Shown here: positions 39,658 through 47,253 of the stretch, piece by piece | Layout of the letters: every line of letters starts with the position of its first letter | How positions within the stretch are numbered: position 1 is the stretch's first letter | IMG/VR virus record: IMGVR_UViG_3300027365_000018 | Coordinates: 1 to 52,359 of that record | DNA length: 52,359 bases | Reading direction: 5' to 3' (one strand) | Origin: a virus | Position numbers and translations under genes: made by a program | Notes under the pieces: generated by a model | Database searches by the model: none | Seen by the model: only the letters and a program-made list of their open reading frames with translations | What the model was told of the DNA's origin: nothing

Positions 39658-40239
39658 ATGGCACACCGATACGACTGGGAGGCGATCGAGCTCGACTACC
39701 GCACCGGCCGATACAGCCTCGCGCAACTGTCCGAACGCCACGGCCCCAACCGAGCCTCGATCAGCAAGAAGGCGACCCGGGAGGGCTGGGCCAAGGATCT
39801 GACCGCGCCGGTGGCGCAGCGGACCCGCGAGAAGCTCAGCCGGCCGGAATCCGCGCCGCTCGACCTGCCAGAATCTGACGTGATCGAGCAGGTGGCGAGC
39901 GAGAACGCCGACATTGCGCGTGGCCATCGTCGCCTGCTGGGCAACTACCGCAAGATTGCCGACCGGTTCATCACCCAGCTCGGCGACCAACTCGACCGCG
40001 GCAAGCGAGAAGTGCAGCTCGCCAACGGCGACGTCATGGAGATCGATCTCGACCTCGAGTACATCGGCAAGTGCATGGGCCACGGCACCCAGGCGCTGGA
40101 GCGGGTCATCAAGATGGAGCGTCAGAGCTACCGGCTGGATGCCGAGGAGGGCGACGAGCCGCCGGAGCGCAACCTGAGTGACGACGAGATCGAACAGCGC
40201 ATCGAGGCGCTGCAGCGGAAGGCGGGGCGGAATGCGTGA
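39658..40239 (+). CDS. Terminase small subunit
   Basis: The 193-residue protein has an N-terminal helix-turn-helix (WEAIELDYRTGRYSLAQLSERHGPNRASISKKATREGW, about 6-43) for recognising the packaging site, followed by a helical oligomerisation region (85-150). It immediately precedes and overlaps the large-subunit gene (TGA within the GTG start). Family assignment rests on HTH, length and context. Confidence 0.85.
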   Translation: MAHRYDWEAIELDYRTGRYSLAQLSERHGPNRASISKKATREGWAKDLTAPVAQRTREKLSRPESAPLDLPESDVIEQVASENADIARGHRRLLGNYRKIADRFITQLGDQLDRGKREVQLANGDVMEIDLDLEYIGKCMGHGTQALERVIKMERQSYRLDAEEGDEPPERNLSDDEIEQRIEALQRKAGRNA

Positions 40240-41903
40240 CGCTCACCACCGCCGAGAAGCGCGCCTACCTGGCGCTGCTTGAAGAGCAGGAGCGCCGCCG
40301 CCGCTACAACCTGATCGACCAGCTATTCCCCGAAGACGGCACCCTCAGCCGCCACAACTACGCCAAGCACCTCGAGTTCTTCCGCGCCGGGGCTATCCAC
40401 AAGGAACGGCTGTTCATGGCCGGCAACCGTTGCGTCACGCCATGGACATTCATTGAAACGGCGTCTGGTTCGGCCCGCGCCGCAGAAGCGCTGTTCGGCT
40501 GTGCTGGTAATCTTCGGGCGTGGGCTGATGGATCTGAACGTGATGTTCGACCTGTAGACGCACACCTGGTGGGCATTGAGCCAGCGTTTCGCGTGGTTCT
40601 GGACAGCGGTCGGTTTTTCGATTGCTCCCGTAAGCACCGGGTATTGACCGACGAGGGGTGGCTTTCTCTCGACCAGTTAGTGTCGCGCGCAGATGGTCTG
40701 CATTGGTCGCATACAGCTGGAGGTTATCAGGCCAGTTGTGTCGCGGGTGGTTATCTCGATGATCGACCACTTCCTCCGTGGTCAGATAGCGCCCAAGGAC
40801 AACTTCCATCACCAAGCGGTGCTCGAACACATAGCCGCTTGGCGCTTTCGCGTGAGGATGCAGAGGCGCGAACACCTCGACATATCCGTGTTTGTCAACG
40901 CGGCGGCCACCCCGCCAGCTTTGATGACCGTCACCGTGTCGAGGCCCTGTCCGAGCCGTTTTCAGCTGCAGCGACCGACAGCGACGTTCTACCGCTGACC
41001 TGGACACACCGAGCGTTTCGGCAGCTTGCGCTTGCGTCAGATGCTCAACCTCAATCAGGTGGCGAAGCTCGACATCATCAAGCCGCTTCGCATGTAGACG
41101 GCCTGCCGGGTTCGCTATTCCACGTCGCCGCAGGTAGGCCTGCAGGGATGCCCGGGTCAGACCCAGAGAATCAGCGATCCGATAGGTCGGCTCGCCTGTT
41201 TCAATGCGTTGACGTATTTCCGGGAAGTGCTGGTCGATTGGGGATTTTCTACCCATCACGTATTCCTCGACTGGTAGGTGGAGAAACAATAGCGGCAATA
41301 GTTCCCATTGGTTTCCAGCCAATAATAGACGCTCATGTTCCCGGCCTCAACAACTACCGGGCAGCGGGCGTCTATCACCACAACTGCGGGAAAACCATCG
41401 CTGGCGGCGCTGAAATCGCCTACCACATGACTGGCCGCTACCCAGAGTGGTGGGAAGGCAGGCGGTTTGACCGCCCGATCAACGCCCTGGCCGCCGGGGA
41501 CACCAGCCAGACCACGCGCGACATCATCCAGAAGAAGCTGCTGGGAGGGCTGTGGGATACCGAGGAGTTCGGCACCGGCCTGATCCCCCGTGCGCTGCTG
41601 GGCAAGCCGACGCCTGCCCGGGGCGTGGCCAATCTCTACGAGGAAATCAGCGTAAAGCACGCCTCCGGCGGCTGGTCCCGGCTGATGCTTCGCAGCTACG
41701 ACCAGGGCCGGCGCATCTTCCAGGGCACCGAGCAGGACGTGGTGTGGCTGGACGAAGAAGTCCCGAAGGACGTCTATGACGAGGCGCTGATCCGCACCAT
41801 GACGACCCACGGCATCGTGATCATGACGTTCACGCCGCTCTCGGGCCTGACCGAGCTGGTGGTGTCGTTCCTCGAGTCGAAACACGAACAGGAGTCGGTA
41901 TGA
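40236..41903 (+). CDS. Terminase large subunit, ATPase half, interrupted by an intein
   Basis: The 555-codon frame encodes 65 extein residues, an intein of 318 (40431-41384) and 172 more extein residues. Spliced, the product (about 237 residues) has Walker A GNRCGKT, Walker B DVVWLDEE and the coupling motif MTFTPLSG. The frame stops after the ATPase; the nuclease part is in a separate gene from 42184. It starts with GTG overlapping terS and ends in TATGA with the 95-codon gene. The ATPase powers DNA translocation into the procapsid, so splicing must restore the P-loop. Confidence 0.92.
   Translation: MTLTTAEKRAYLALLEEQERRRRYNLIDQLFPEDGTLSRHNYAKHLEFFRAGAIHKERLFMAGNRCVTPWTFIETASGSARAAEALFGCAGNLRAWADGSERDVRPVDAHLVGIEPAFRVVLDSGRFFDCSRKHRVLTDEGWLSLDQLVSRADGLHWSHTAGGYQASCVAGGYLDDRPLPPWSDSAQGQLPSPSGARTHSRLALSREDAEARTPRHIRVCQRGGHPASFDDRHRVEALSEPFSAAATDSDVLPLTWTHRAFRQLALASDAQPQSGGEARHHQAASHVDGLPGSLFHVAAGRPAGMPGSDPENQRSDRSARLFQCVDVFPGSAGRLGIFYPSRIPRLVGGETIAAIVPIGFQPIIDAHVPGLNNYRAAGVYHHNCGKTIAGGAEIAYHMTGRYPEWWEGRRFDRPINALAAGDTSQTTRDIIQKKLLGGLWDTEEFGTGLIPRALLGKPTPARGVANLYEEISVKHASGGWSRLMLRSYDQGRRIFQGTEQDVVWLDEEVPKDVYDEALIRTMTTHGIVIMTFTPLSGLTELVVSFLESKHEQESV
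40431..41384 (+). other. Intein 1 (318 codons) in the Walker A motif
   Basis: The intein starts with Cys after GNR and ends HHN before the +1 Cys of CGKT. N-terminal splicing block: CVTPWTFIET; block B-like: DCSRKHRVLTDEGWLSL (about residues 62-80); C-terminal block: IVPIGFQPIIDAHVPGLNNYRAAGVYHHN. The middle (roughly 40690-41270) has no intein or endonuclease similarity in the sense frame, because it carries an HNH gene on the other strand. Splicing residues (Cys1, final Asn, +1 Cys) are all present. Confidence 0.93.
40450..41256 (-). CDS. HNH endonuclease encoded antisense to intein 1
   Basis: The protein (268 residues from ATG 41256, with GAGGA upstream) has two N-terminal helix-turn-helix-like parts (about 10-45 and 62-88) and an HNH domain: YVFEHRLVMEVVLGRYLTTEEVVDHRDNHPRHNWPDNLQLYATNADH (about 145-190). 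Reading continues to 40450 across the DNA that encodes the N-terminal splicing domain of the intein in the other direction. It should cut intein-less terminase alleles and drive homing. A frame 22 codons longer (to 41322) exists but has a weaker start. Confidence 0.85.
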   Translation of the reverse strand: MGRKSPIDQHFPEIRQRIETGEPTYRIADSLGLTRASLQAYLRRRGIANPAGRLHAKRLDDVELRHLIEVEHLTQAQAAETLGVSRSAVERRCRSLQLKTARTGPRHGDGHQSWRGGRRVDKHGYVEVFAPLHPHAKAPSGYVFEHRLVMEVVLGRYLTTEEVVDHRDNHPRHNWPDNLQLYATNADHLRATLTGREKATPRRSIPGAYGSNRKTDRCPEPRETLAQCPPGVRLQVEHHVQIHQPTPEDYQHSRTALLRRGPNQTPFQ

Positions 41904-42187
41904 CCGCCCATCCCATCCCCGCCGATGTCGGCGCTGCGATCGCCGAAGGCCTGGCCGAGATCCAGCGCGACGCCAAGCGTGCAATCTCCCGCATCGAGAT
42001 GCCGCCGGCCTCTGCCGCCTACGTGGGCCGCACCACCAGCATGGCCAAGCGCCTCGCCGATACCGTGCGTGCCCGAGGCATCCAGTCCGGCACGCTGGCC
42101 CTGCGCATCGCCCGTCAGGTGGACCCGCACATCAGGCCCGGGCAGCGCATGGTGATCGCCGGGGCCGAGTTCACGGTGGCCGAATGA
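41900..42187 (+). CDS. Small protein inserted between terminase halves
   Basis: The 95-residue protein lies between the terminase ATPase and nuclease genes with ATGA overlaps on both sides. It is helical at the N-terminus (VGAAIAEGLAEIQRDAKRAISRIEM), then mixed (VRARGIQSGTLALRIARQVDPHIRPGQRMVIAGAEFTV). No intein motif and no Cys are present. No family is recognised. Its exact placement suggests it is made in step with both halves, perhaps to bridge or regulate them; that is inference. Confidence 0.65.
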   Translation: MTAHPIPADVGAAIAEGLAEIQRDAKRAISRIEMPPASAAYVGRTTSMAKRLADTVRARGIQSGTLALRIARQVDPHIRPGQRMVIAGAEFTVAE

Positions 42188-43869
42188 GCCGCTATGTCGT
42201 GCAAGCCGGTTGGCGAGACGCCCCACACCTCAGCCAGCAGGACATCGACGACATGAGCCGCTCGATCTCGCCGCATCAGCTCAAGGCGCGCATGGACGGC
42301 ACGCCCACCCTGGGCGCCGGGGCCATCTACCCGGTGCCGGAGGAGGACATCGTCGTCGAACCGTTCCAGATTCCCGAGTGGTGGCCGCGGCTGTATGGCC
42401 TCGACGTCGGCTGGAACAAGACCGCCGCCATCTGGGGCGCGCTGGACCGCGACACCGACACGCTCTACCTGAACAGCGAGCACTACCGGGGCCAGGCCGA
42501 GGCCGCCGTGCACGCCAAGGCAATAAGGATGCGCGGCGAGTGGATGCCCGGCGTCATCGACTCTGCCGCCCGGGGCCGCAGTCAGGTGGACGGCAAGAGC
42601 CTGTTTTCGCTGTACGAGGACGAGGGGCTGCACCTGCACAACGCCAACAAGGCCGTCGAGGCCGGGTTGATGGCGGTGCTCGAGCGGCTCAGTACCGGCC
42701 GGCTCAAGGTGTTCTCCACCCTGCAGCACTGGCTCGGCGAATACCGCCTGTACCGGCGCGACGAGAAGGGCCGCGTCGTGAAGGAAAACGACCACTGCCT
42801 GCACCCCGATACGCAAGTCATCACCCGGCAGGGGAGACAACGTATTTCTGACCTCGTTGGGTCAACTGGCGAGGTATTGACGCAGGGTGGGCGATGGACT
42901 TCGTATCGGAACTGCCGGATGACAGCGCGAAACGAGAAGGTCGTTACTGTGTCGTTCGAGGACGGGAGCCGGGTGACTTGCACGCCAGATCATCGCTTCT
43001 TGACGCCTGATGGGTGGGTGGAGGCGCGCGATATGGCTGGCCTGGAATGCTATAATGCAGTAACGCAAAGCATCCATGAGAGCCAGCCATGCAAGTCACC
43101 ATCATCTCCGACACCATCCAAGAGTTTGAAGGGCGGCGTTATTACCTGTGCGGCGCTTATTTCCAGAGCGATGGTGTCCGGCTACACCGCCAGGTATGGG
43201 AGCGCGCGAATGGAAAAGTGGTGCCGGAGGGTTTCCATGTACACCACAAGGATCATGACCGCAGCAACAACCAGCCGGGCAATCTCGAGCTGGTGTCAGC
43301 GTCTGACCACATGCGGCACCACCATGAAGGGCATGATCGGGGCGTTCCTGCAGAGGCAATCGAGGCTGCCAGGGCTTGGCATGGCAGTGACGCCGGGCGC
43401 GACTGGCATCGCCAGCATTACGAGCGAACCAAGGGCAAGCTCCACGTGCGCCGATCCTTCGTCTGTGAGCAGTGCGGCACCGAGTTCACGGCTCTGGATC
43501 GAGGCATCAACAGGTTCTGCTCCAATAGCTGCAAGACCAAATGGCGGAAAGAGGCGGGGCTGGATGACGAGGTTCGTCAGTGCGTTGAGTGCAAGGCGGA
43601 GTTCACGGCCAACAAGTATTCCCGCAAGCAAACATGCAGCCGCAAGTGCGGTGGTGCGCTGTCTGGGCGTAAGCGACGCCGGGAGGAGTGATGTCTACTG
43701 CCTGACGGTGCCTGAAACGGCCGCCTTTGCCGTGGAAGGCGGCGTGGTTGTTCACAACTGCATGGACGCCACCCGTTATCTGGTCATGGGGCTGCAGCAC
43801 GCCACCACGCGACCCATCGAACGCCATGCCACATCGGCCCGCCCGGGCGATCTGACGACAGGATACTGA
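42184..43869 (+). CDS. Terminase large subunit, nuclease half, interrupted by an intein
   Basis: The 561-codon frame encodes 204 extein residues, an intein of 321 (42796-43758) and 36 extein residues. Spliced (240 residues) it has RNase-H-type nuclease motifs: first Asp in YGLDVGWNKT (~73), VIDSAARGRSQVDG (~120) and the last Asp in DHCMDATRYLVMG. The first ~50 residues (RYVVQAGWRDAPHLS...YPVPEEDI) normally follow the ATPase domain in one chain. It cuts concatemeric DNA at the packaging site. ATGA overlap links it to the 95-codon gene. Confidence 0.92.
   Translation: MSRYVVQAGWRDAPHLSQQDIDDMSRSISPHQLKARMDGTPTLGAGAIYPVPEEDIVVEPFQIPEWWPRLYGLDVGWNKTAAIWGALDRDTDTLYLNSEHYRGQAEAAVHAKAIRMRGEWMPGVIDSAARGRSQVDGKSLFSLYEDEGLHLHNANKAVEAGLMAVLERLSTGRLKVFSTLQHWLGEYRLYRRDEKGRVVKENDHCLHPDTQVITRQGRQRISDLVGSTGEVLTQGGRWTSYRNCRMTARNEKVVTVSFEDGSRVTCTPDHRFLTPDGWVEARDMAGLECYNAVTQSIHESQPCKSPSSPTPSKSLKGGVITCAALISRAMVSGYTARYGSARMEKWCRRVSMYTTRIMTAATTSRAISSWCQRLTTCGTTMKGMIGAFLQRQSRLPGLGMAVTPGATGIASITSEPRASSTCADPSSVSSAAPSSRLWIEASTGSAPIAARPNGGKRRGWMTRFVSALSARRSSRPTSIPASKHAAASAVVRCLGVSDAGRSDVYCLTVPETAAFAVEGGVVVHNCMDATRYLVMGLQHATTRPIERHATSARPGDLTTGY
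43048..43056 (+). promoter_or_regulatory. Extended -10 promoter for the nested HNH gene
   Basis: A perfect extended -10, TGCTATAAT, lies 33 bases before the HNH start and inside intein 2. It could express the endonuclease separately from late terminase transcription. No clear -35 box is seen, as common for extended -10 promoters. Confidence 0.5.
43089..43691 (+). CDS. HNH endonuclease nested in intein 2 in another frame
   Basis: The 200-residue protein has an HNH core (VRLHRQVWERANGKVVPEGFHVHHKDHDRSNNQPGNLELVSASDH, about 30-75). Two C-terminal zinc-finger-like units follow (CEQCGTEF...CSNSC; CVECKAEF...CSRKC, about 127-190), ending in a basic tail. It is out of frame with the intein and has its own start and stop. 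Its stop (43689-43691) falls exactly where the intein's C-terminal block begins. It should promote homing of the intein. Confidence 0.85.
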   Translation: MQVTIISDTIQEFEGRRYYLCGAYFQSDGVRLHRQVWERANGKVVPEGFHVHHKDHDRSNNQPGNLELVSASDHMRHHHEGHDRGVPAEAIEAARAWHGSDAGRDWHRQHYERTKGKLHVRRSFVCEQCGTEFTALDRGINRFCSNSCKTKWRKEAGLDDEVRQCVECKAEFTANKYSRKQTCSRKCGGALSGRKRRREE

Positions 43870-43870
43870 G

Positions 43871-46006
43871 ATGCACGACGACGCGACTGTCGAGATGACA
43901 GACGACATCGAGGCGCAGGAAGCCGAGCGCCAGGCGCTTGAGGAGAAGCTCTCCGGCCTCGGCGGCAAGCTTCAGAACCTCGCCCAGGAGCAGGTCGCCA
44001 AGCGGCAGATGGTCGAGCAGCGCTGGTTGGAGGATCTGCGCCAGTACCACGGCGAGTACACCGCCGACGAGAAGTCGCGGATGCAGGCCAACGGCAGCTC
44101 GCAGGTCTACGTCAACATCACCCGCAACAAGACCCGCGCCGGGCAGTCCCGCCTGGCCGACATGCTACTGCCCAACGATGACCGCAACTGGGGCATCAAG
44201 CCCACCCCCGAGCCGCAGATGTCCGCACTGGGCACGGATGACGACCCCGAGGAACAGCGCGAGAAGGCCGACGACGCCGCCCGGGGCATGCAGCGCGCCA
44301 TCGAGGACGATTTCACCGAGGCCCGCTACAACTCGAAGATGCGCGACATCATCGGCGACGTGGCGCAGCTCGGCACCGGCATCGTCAAGGGGCCGATCGT
44401 CGTCAACCGTCAGCGCCGCGCCTGGCGTCGCGATCCGGAATCCGGCTATCCGGTGCTGGAGATCGTTGACGAGTTCCGCGCCGGCCTCGAGCGTGTCGAT
44501 CCCTGGGACTTCTTCCCCGACATGAGCTCGGCCAGCATGGAAGAGGCCGAGTTCGTCTTCGAGCGCAAGCTGCTCAACAAGAAGCAGCTGCGCGAACTGG
44601 CCAACCTGCCCGGCGTGATCGACGGTCAGCTTCGCAAGGTCCTCGAGATGGACAGCGAGGGCCACAAGATCAGCCAGGATTACCGCGACCAGATCCGCGC
44701 CATCACCGGCGTGGACACCGTCACCAACAAGGGGCGCTGGGAGCTGTGGGAATACTGGGGCCCGCTCGACAAGGACGAGCTGCGCGCCTGTGGCTGCGAG
44801 GTCGAGGACGACCCGCTGACCGAGTACAACGGCTGCGTGCTGTTCGTCGGCGAGCATGTCATCAAAGCGGCGATCAACCCGCTGGACAGCGGCGATCTGC
44901 CGTACAGCGTGTCGAACTGGGAGGAGGACAACTCCTCGATCTTCGGCTTCGGCATCCCGTACCTGATGCGCGACCCGCAGAAGGTGGCGGCCAGCGCCTG
45001 GCGGATGATCATGGACAACGCCGGGCTGACCGCCGGGCCCCAGGTCGTGGTCAACCGCAAGGCTGTGAAGCCGGTTGACGGCGACTGGAGGCTGTCACCG
45101 CGCAAGGTGTGGGAATACACCGGCGACGGTCCCATCAACGGCGCCTTCTACGCCTACAACATCACCTCGAACCAGGGCGATCTGTCCAGCATCTTCCAGG
45201 CCGCCCAGCAGCTCGCCGACACCCAGACCAACCTGCCGATCATCCTCCAGGGCGAAGGCGTCAGCGGCGGCCCCGGCTCGCAGACCGCGACCGGCATGCA
45301 GATGCTGATGAACAACTCCAACATCGTGCTGCGCAGCGCGGTGAAGAGCTTCGACGACGGCATCACCGAGCCGCTCGTGCGCCGGTTCTACGACTGGCAC
45401 ATGGCCTATGACGAGAACGACGAGCACAAGGGCGATTTTAGCGTCGTCGCCCGCGGCTCCAGCGTGCTGATCGCCCGGCAGGAACAGCAGGACAAGCTGC
45501 TCGCCCTGGCCCAGGTCGCCGCCAGCAATCCCGAGTTCGCCCGCTCCACCGAGTGGCAGGGCCTGTACCGCGAAATCGTGCGCTCGATGTCCGTGCCCGC
45601 CGAGAACGTACTCAAGGACGAAGAGACGGTCGAGCAGGAAGCCGAGCAGCAGGGCCAGCAGATGCCACCGGAACTGCAGCTCAAGATGGCCGAGCAGCAG
45701 CTCAAGCAAGAGCAGTTCCAGTTCGAGCAGCAGAAGACCCAGTGGGAATTCCAGCTCAAGCAGCGGGAGCAGCAGTTCGACCAGCAGTACAAGGCCGCCG
45801 AGCTCGAGCAGGAGCGCGAGATCAAGCTGGCCGACCTGGCCCTCAAGCGCGAGATGACCCTCGAGCAGCTCAAGGTCAAGCTCGGCATCGAGACGGCCAA
45901 TATCCAGACCGAGCGCGAGACCACCGCCGCCAACCTGCTCGACAGCCAGAACCGCCGGCAGGCGAAGGAACAGAACATGGGCATGGGGTACGACAGCTAT
46001 GGCTGA
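43871..46006 (+). CDS. Portal protein
   Basis: The 711-residue protein forms the ring through which DNA enters and leaves the head. Conserved-looking segments are RQYHGEY...NITRNKTRAGQSRLADMLLP (about 55-105), the GTGIVKGPIV region (~175), FEYW-like WELWEYWG, and NSSIFGFGIPYLMRDPQKVAASAWRMIMDNAGLTAGPQVV. The C-terminal ~130 residues are a Gln/Glu-rich barrel helix, as in P22-like portals. It follows the terminase genes, as usual. Confidence 0.92.
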   Translation: MHDDATVEMTDDIEAQEAERQALEEKLSGLGGKLQNLAQEQVAKRQMVEQRWLEDLRQYHGEYTADEKSRMQANGSSQVYVNITRNKTRAGQSRLADMLLPNDDRNWGIKPTPEPQMSALGTDDDPEEQREKADDAARGMQRAIEDDFTEARYNSKMRDIIGDVAQLGTGIVKGPIVVNRQRRAWRRDPESGYPVLEIVDEFRAGLERVDPWDFFPDMSSASMEEAEFVFERKLLNKKQLRELANLPGVIDGQLRKVLEMDSEGHKISQDYRDQIRAITGVDTVTNKGRWELWEYWGPLDKDELRACGCEVEDDPLTEYNGCVLFVGEHVIKAAINPLDSGDLPYSVSNWEEDNSSIFGFGIPYLMRDPQKVAASAWRMIMDNAGLTAGPQVVVNRKAVKPVDGDWRLSPRKVWEYTGDGPINGAFYAYNITSNQGDLSSIFQAAQQLADTQTNLPIILQGEGVSGGPGSQTATGMQMLMNNSNIVLRSAVKSFDDGITEPLVRRFYDWHMAYDENDEHKGDFSVVARGSSVLIARQEQQDKLLALAQVAASNPEFARSTEWQGLYREIVRSMSVPAENVLKDEETVEQEAEQQGQQMPPELQLKMAEQQLKQEQFQFEQQKTQWEFQLKQREQQFDQQYKAAELEQEREIKLADLALKREMTLEQLKVKLGIETANIQTERETTAANLLDSQNRRQAKEQNMGMGYDSYG

Positions 46007-46199
46007 CATCGATCGCCACAGCGCCACCTGGCGCGCCCTCGAGGCCGAGCTGCACAAGCGCCGTCAGGACGCCCTCGACGCCCTGATCGCCGGCGGCGGC
46101 AACGACGACAAGCGCCGCGGCGAGATCGGGCTGATCGACGAGCTGCTCGAACTGGGCAAGGCCAACGACGAGCCACCTCCGCCACCCGTCACCTACTGA
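45999..46199 (+). CDS. Small hypothetical protein
   Basis: 66 residues starting inside the portal stop region. The N-terminal part is helical (DRHSATWRALEAELHKRRQDALDALI), with an end rich in Pro (EPPPPPVTY). A terminator follows. Possibly a small head protein; no family recognised. Confidence 0.6.
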   Translation: MADIDRHSATWRALEAELHKRRQDALDALIAGGGNDDKRRGEIGLIDELLELGKANDEPPPPPVTY

Positions 46200-46209
46200 T
46201 TCCACCACA

Positions 46210-46233
46210 GGCCTGCCATCGTGCGGGCCTTTC
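46210..46233 (+). terminator. Intrinsic terminator
   Basis: GGCCTGC-CATCGT-GCGGGCC, 7-bp stem with one wobble, then TTTCTG. It lies between portal/small gene and scaffold. Confidence 0.6.
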
Positions 46234-46262
46234 TGTAACGAGCCGATCGGGAGATCCGCTAC

Positions 46263-47234
46263 ATGGCACATGAAGCCGCCAACACGGCCCCTGGAGACCA
46301 GGCGCCGGACGAGACGCAGGACAAAGCCACCGACGACTTCGAGTCGCACTTCGCCAGCTTTGCCAGTGGGAATGCCGAGGAGACGCCGCCGGAAGAACCG
46401 GCCGCCGAGTCCGAGCAGCCCGAGAGCGAAGCCGGGGAAGAGCAGGGCGGCCAGCCCAGGGAAGAGGGGCAGAGCGAACCGCCCGCCGAGGAACCGGAGC
46501 TGACCGAGCGCGAGAAGGAGCTACAGGCCCAACTCGAGCGCCTCCAGCAGAGCGAGGCCAGCCAGCGCGGCCGTGTCGGCGCGCTCCAACGCCAGATCAA
46601 CGAATTCAAGCGGCAGCAGCAGGCCCCTCAATCGAGCGGCCAGCCGTCTGCCAGTCAATCCACCCAGCAACCCGCCGGGCAGTCTCAGCAGGAACGTGAC
46701 CAGAAACAGGCCATCGCCGAAGAGGCAGGCAGCGAAGACTGGGAAGCGTTCAAGCAGGACTTCCCCGACATCGCCAATGCGCTCGACGCCCGCTTTGCCG
46801 AACTGAGCCGGCTGGAAGAGCGCGTCAATCAGCGGATCAGCTCTGTCGAGCAATCCGTGCAGCCCATGCAGGAGCAGGCCCATCAGCAGTACCTCGCCGA
46901 TCAGATGCGCGCCCTCGAGGCCCGCCACTCGGATTGGCAGGAGGTCGTGAATGCGCCCGCGTTTCAGGAGTGGCTGCAGCAACAGCCTCAGTGGGTTCAG
47001 GACCAGATGGAGTCCGATAACGCCGACGATGCGTCCGCGCTGCTCGACTTCTACAAGGCCACGTCCCAGCAGGCTGGCAGCGACGATCGTGCCGCCGCCC
47101 AACAGGCGGAGCGCGAGAAGCGCAATCAGCGACTGGCCAACGCGCAAACCCCGACCCGCCGCGGTCCTGCGCAACGCCAGGCCGTCCCCGACGAGTTCGA
47201 GGCGGCATTCAACCACTACGCGAAAAAACGCTAA
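46263..47234 (+). CDS. Capsid scaffolding protein (putative)
   Basis: The 323-residue protein is acidic and disordered at the N-terminus (about 1-85, rich in Glu, Pro, Gln). A coiled coil follows (80-120), then helices (150-300) and a basic C-terminus (PTRRGPAQRQ...YAKKR). Acidic, helical, coiled-coil composition with a basic end, just upstream of the major capsid gene, is the usual pattern for scaffolding proteins. No catalytic motif is seen. Confidence 0.75.
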   Translation: MAHEAANTAPGDQAPDETQDKATDDFESHFASFASGNAEETPPEEPAAESEQPESEAGEEQGGQPREEGQSEPPAEEPELTEREKELQAQLERLQQSEASQRGRVGALQRQINEFKRQQQAPQSSGQPSASQSTQQPAGQSQQERDQKQAIAEEAGSEDWEAFKQDFPDIANALDARFAELSRLEERVNQRISSVEQSVQPMQEQAHQQYLADQMRALEARHSDWQEVVNAPAFQEWLQQQPQWVQDQMESDNADDASALLDFYKATSQQAGSDDRAAAQQAEREKRNQRLANAQTPTRRGPAQRQAVPDEFEAAFNHYAKKR

Positions 47235-47253
47235 GACCGAGAGGTACTGAGCA

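Larger units (their letters stand above)
42796..43758 (+). other. Intein 2 (321 codons) beside the nuclease Asp
   Basis: It begins with Cys (CLHPDTQVITRQGRQRISDL, N-terminal block), has block B CTPDHRFLTPDGW (about 59-71) and ends VYCLTVPETAAFAVEGGVVVHN before +1 Cys. Between block B and the C-terminal block the sense frame is filler, because an HNH gene sits there in another frame. The extein junction DH/CMD lies two residues before a catalytic Asp. All splice residues are present. Confidence 0.93.

Noticed and set aside
40690-41270. In-frame endonuclease domain within intein 1
   Set aside because: The sense-frame sequence has no HNH or LAGLIDADG pattern; the reverse strand of the same bases encodes a clear HNH domain.
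40431-41384. Group I intron instead of an intein
   Set aside because: The sense frame is open throughout, and protein-splicing blocks with Cys1, final Asn and +1 Cys are present at the exact extein junctions.
41890-42190. Programmed -1 frameshifts fusing the terminase parts
   Set aside because: Both junctions are ATGA overlaps and would need -1 shifts, but no slippery heptamer or clear downstream structure is seen. Reinitiation explains them better.
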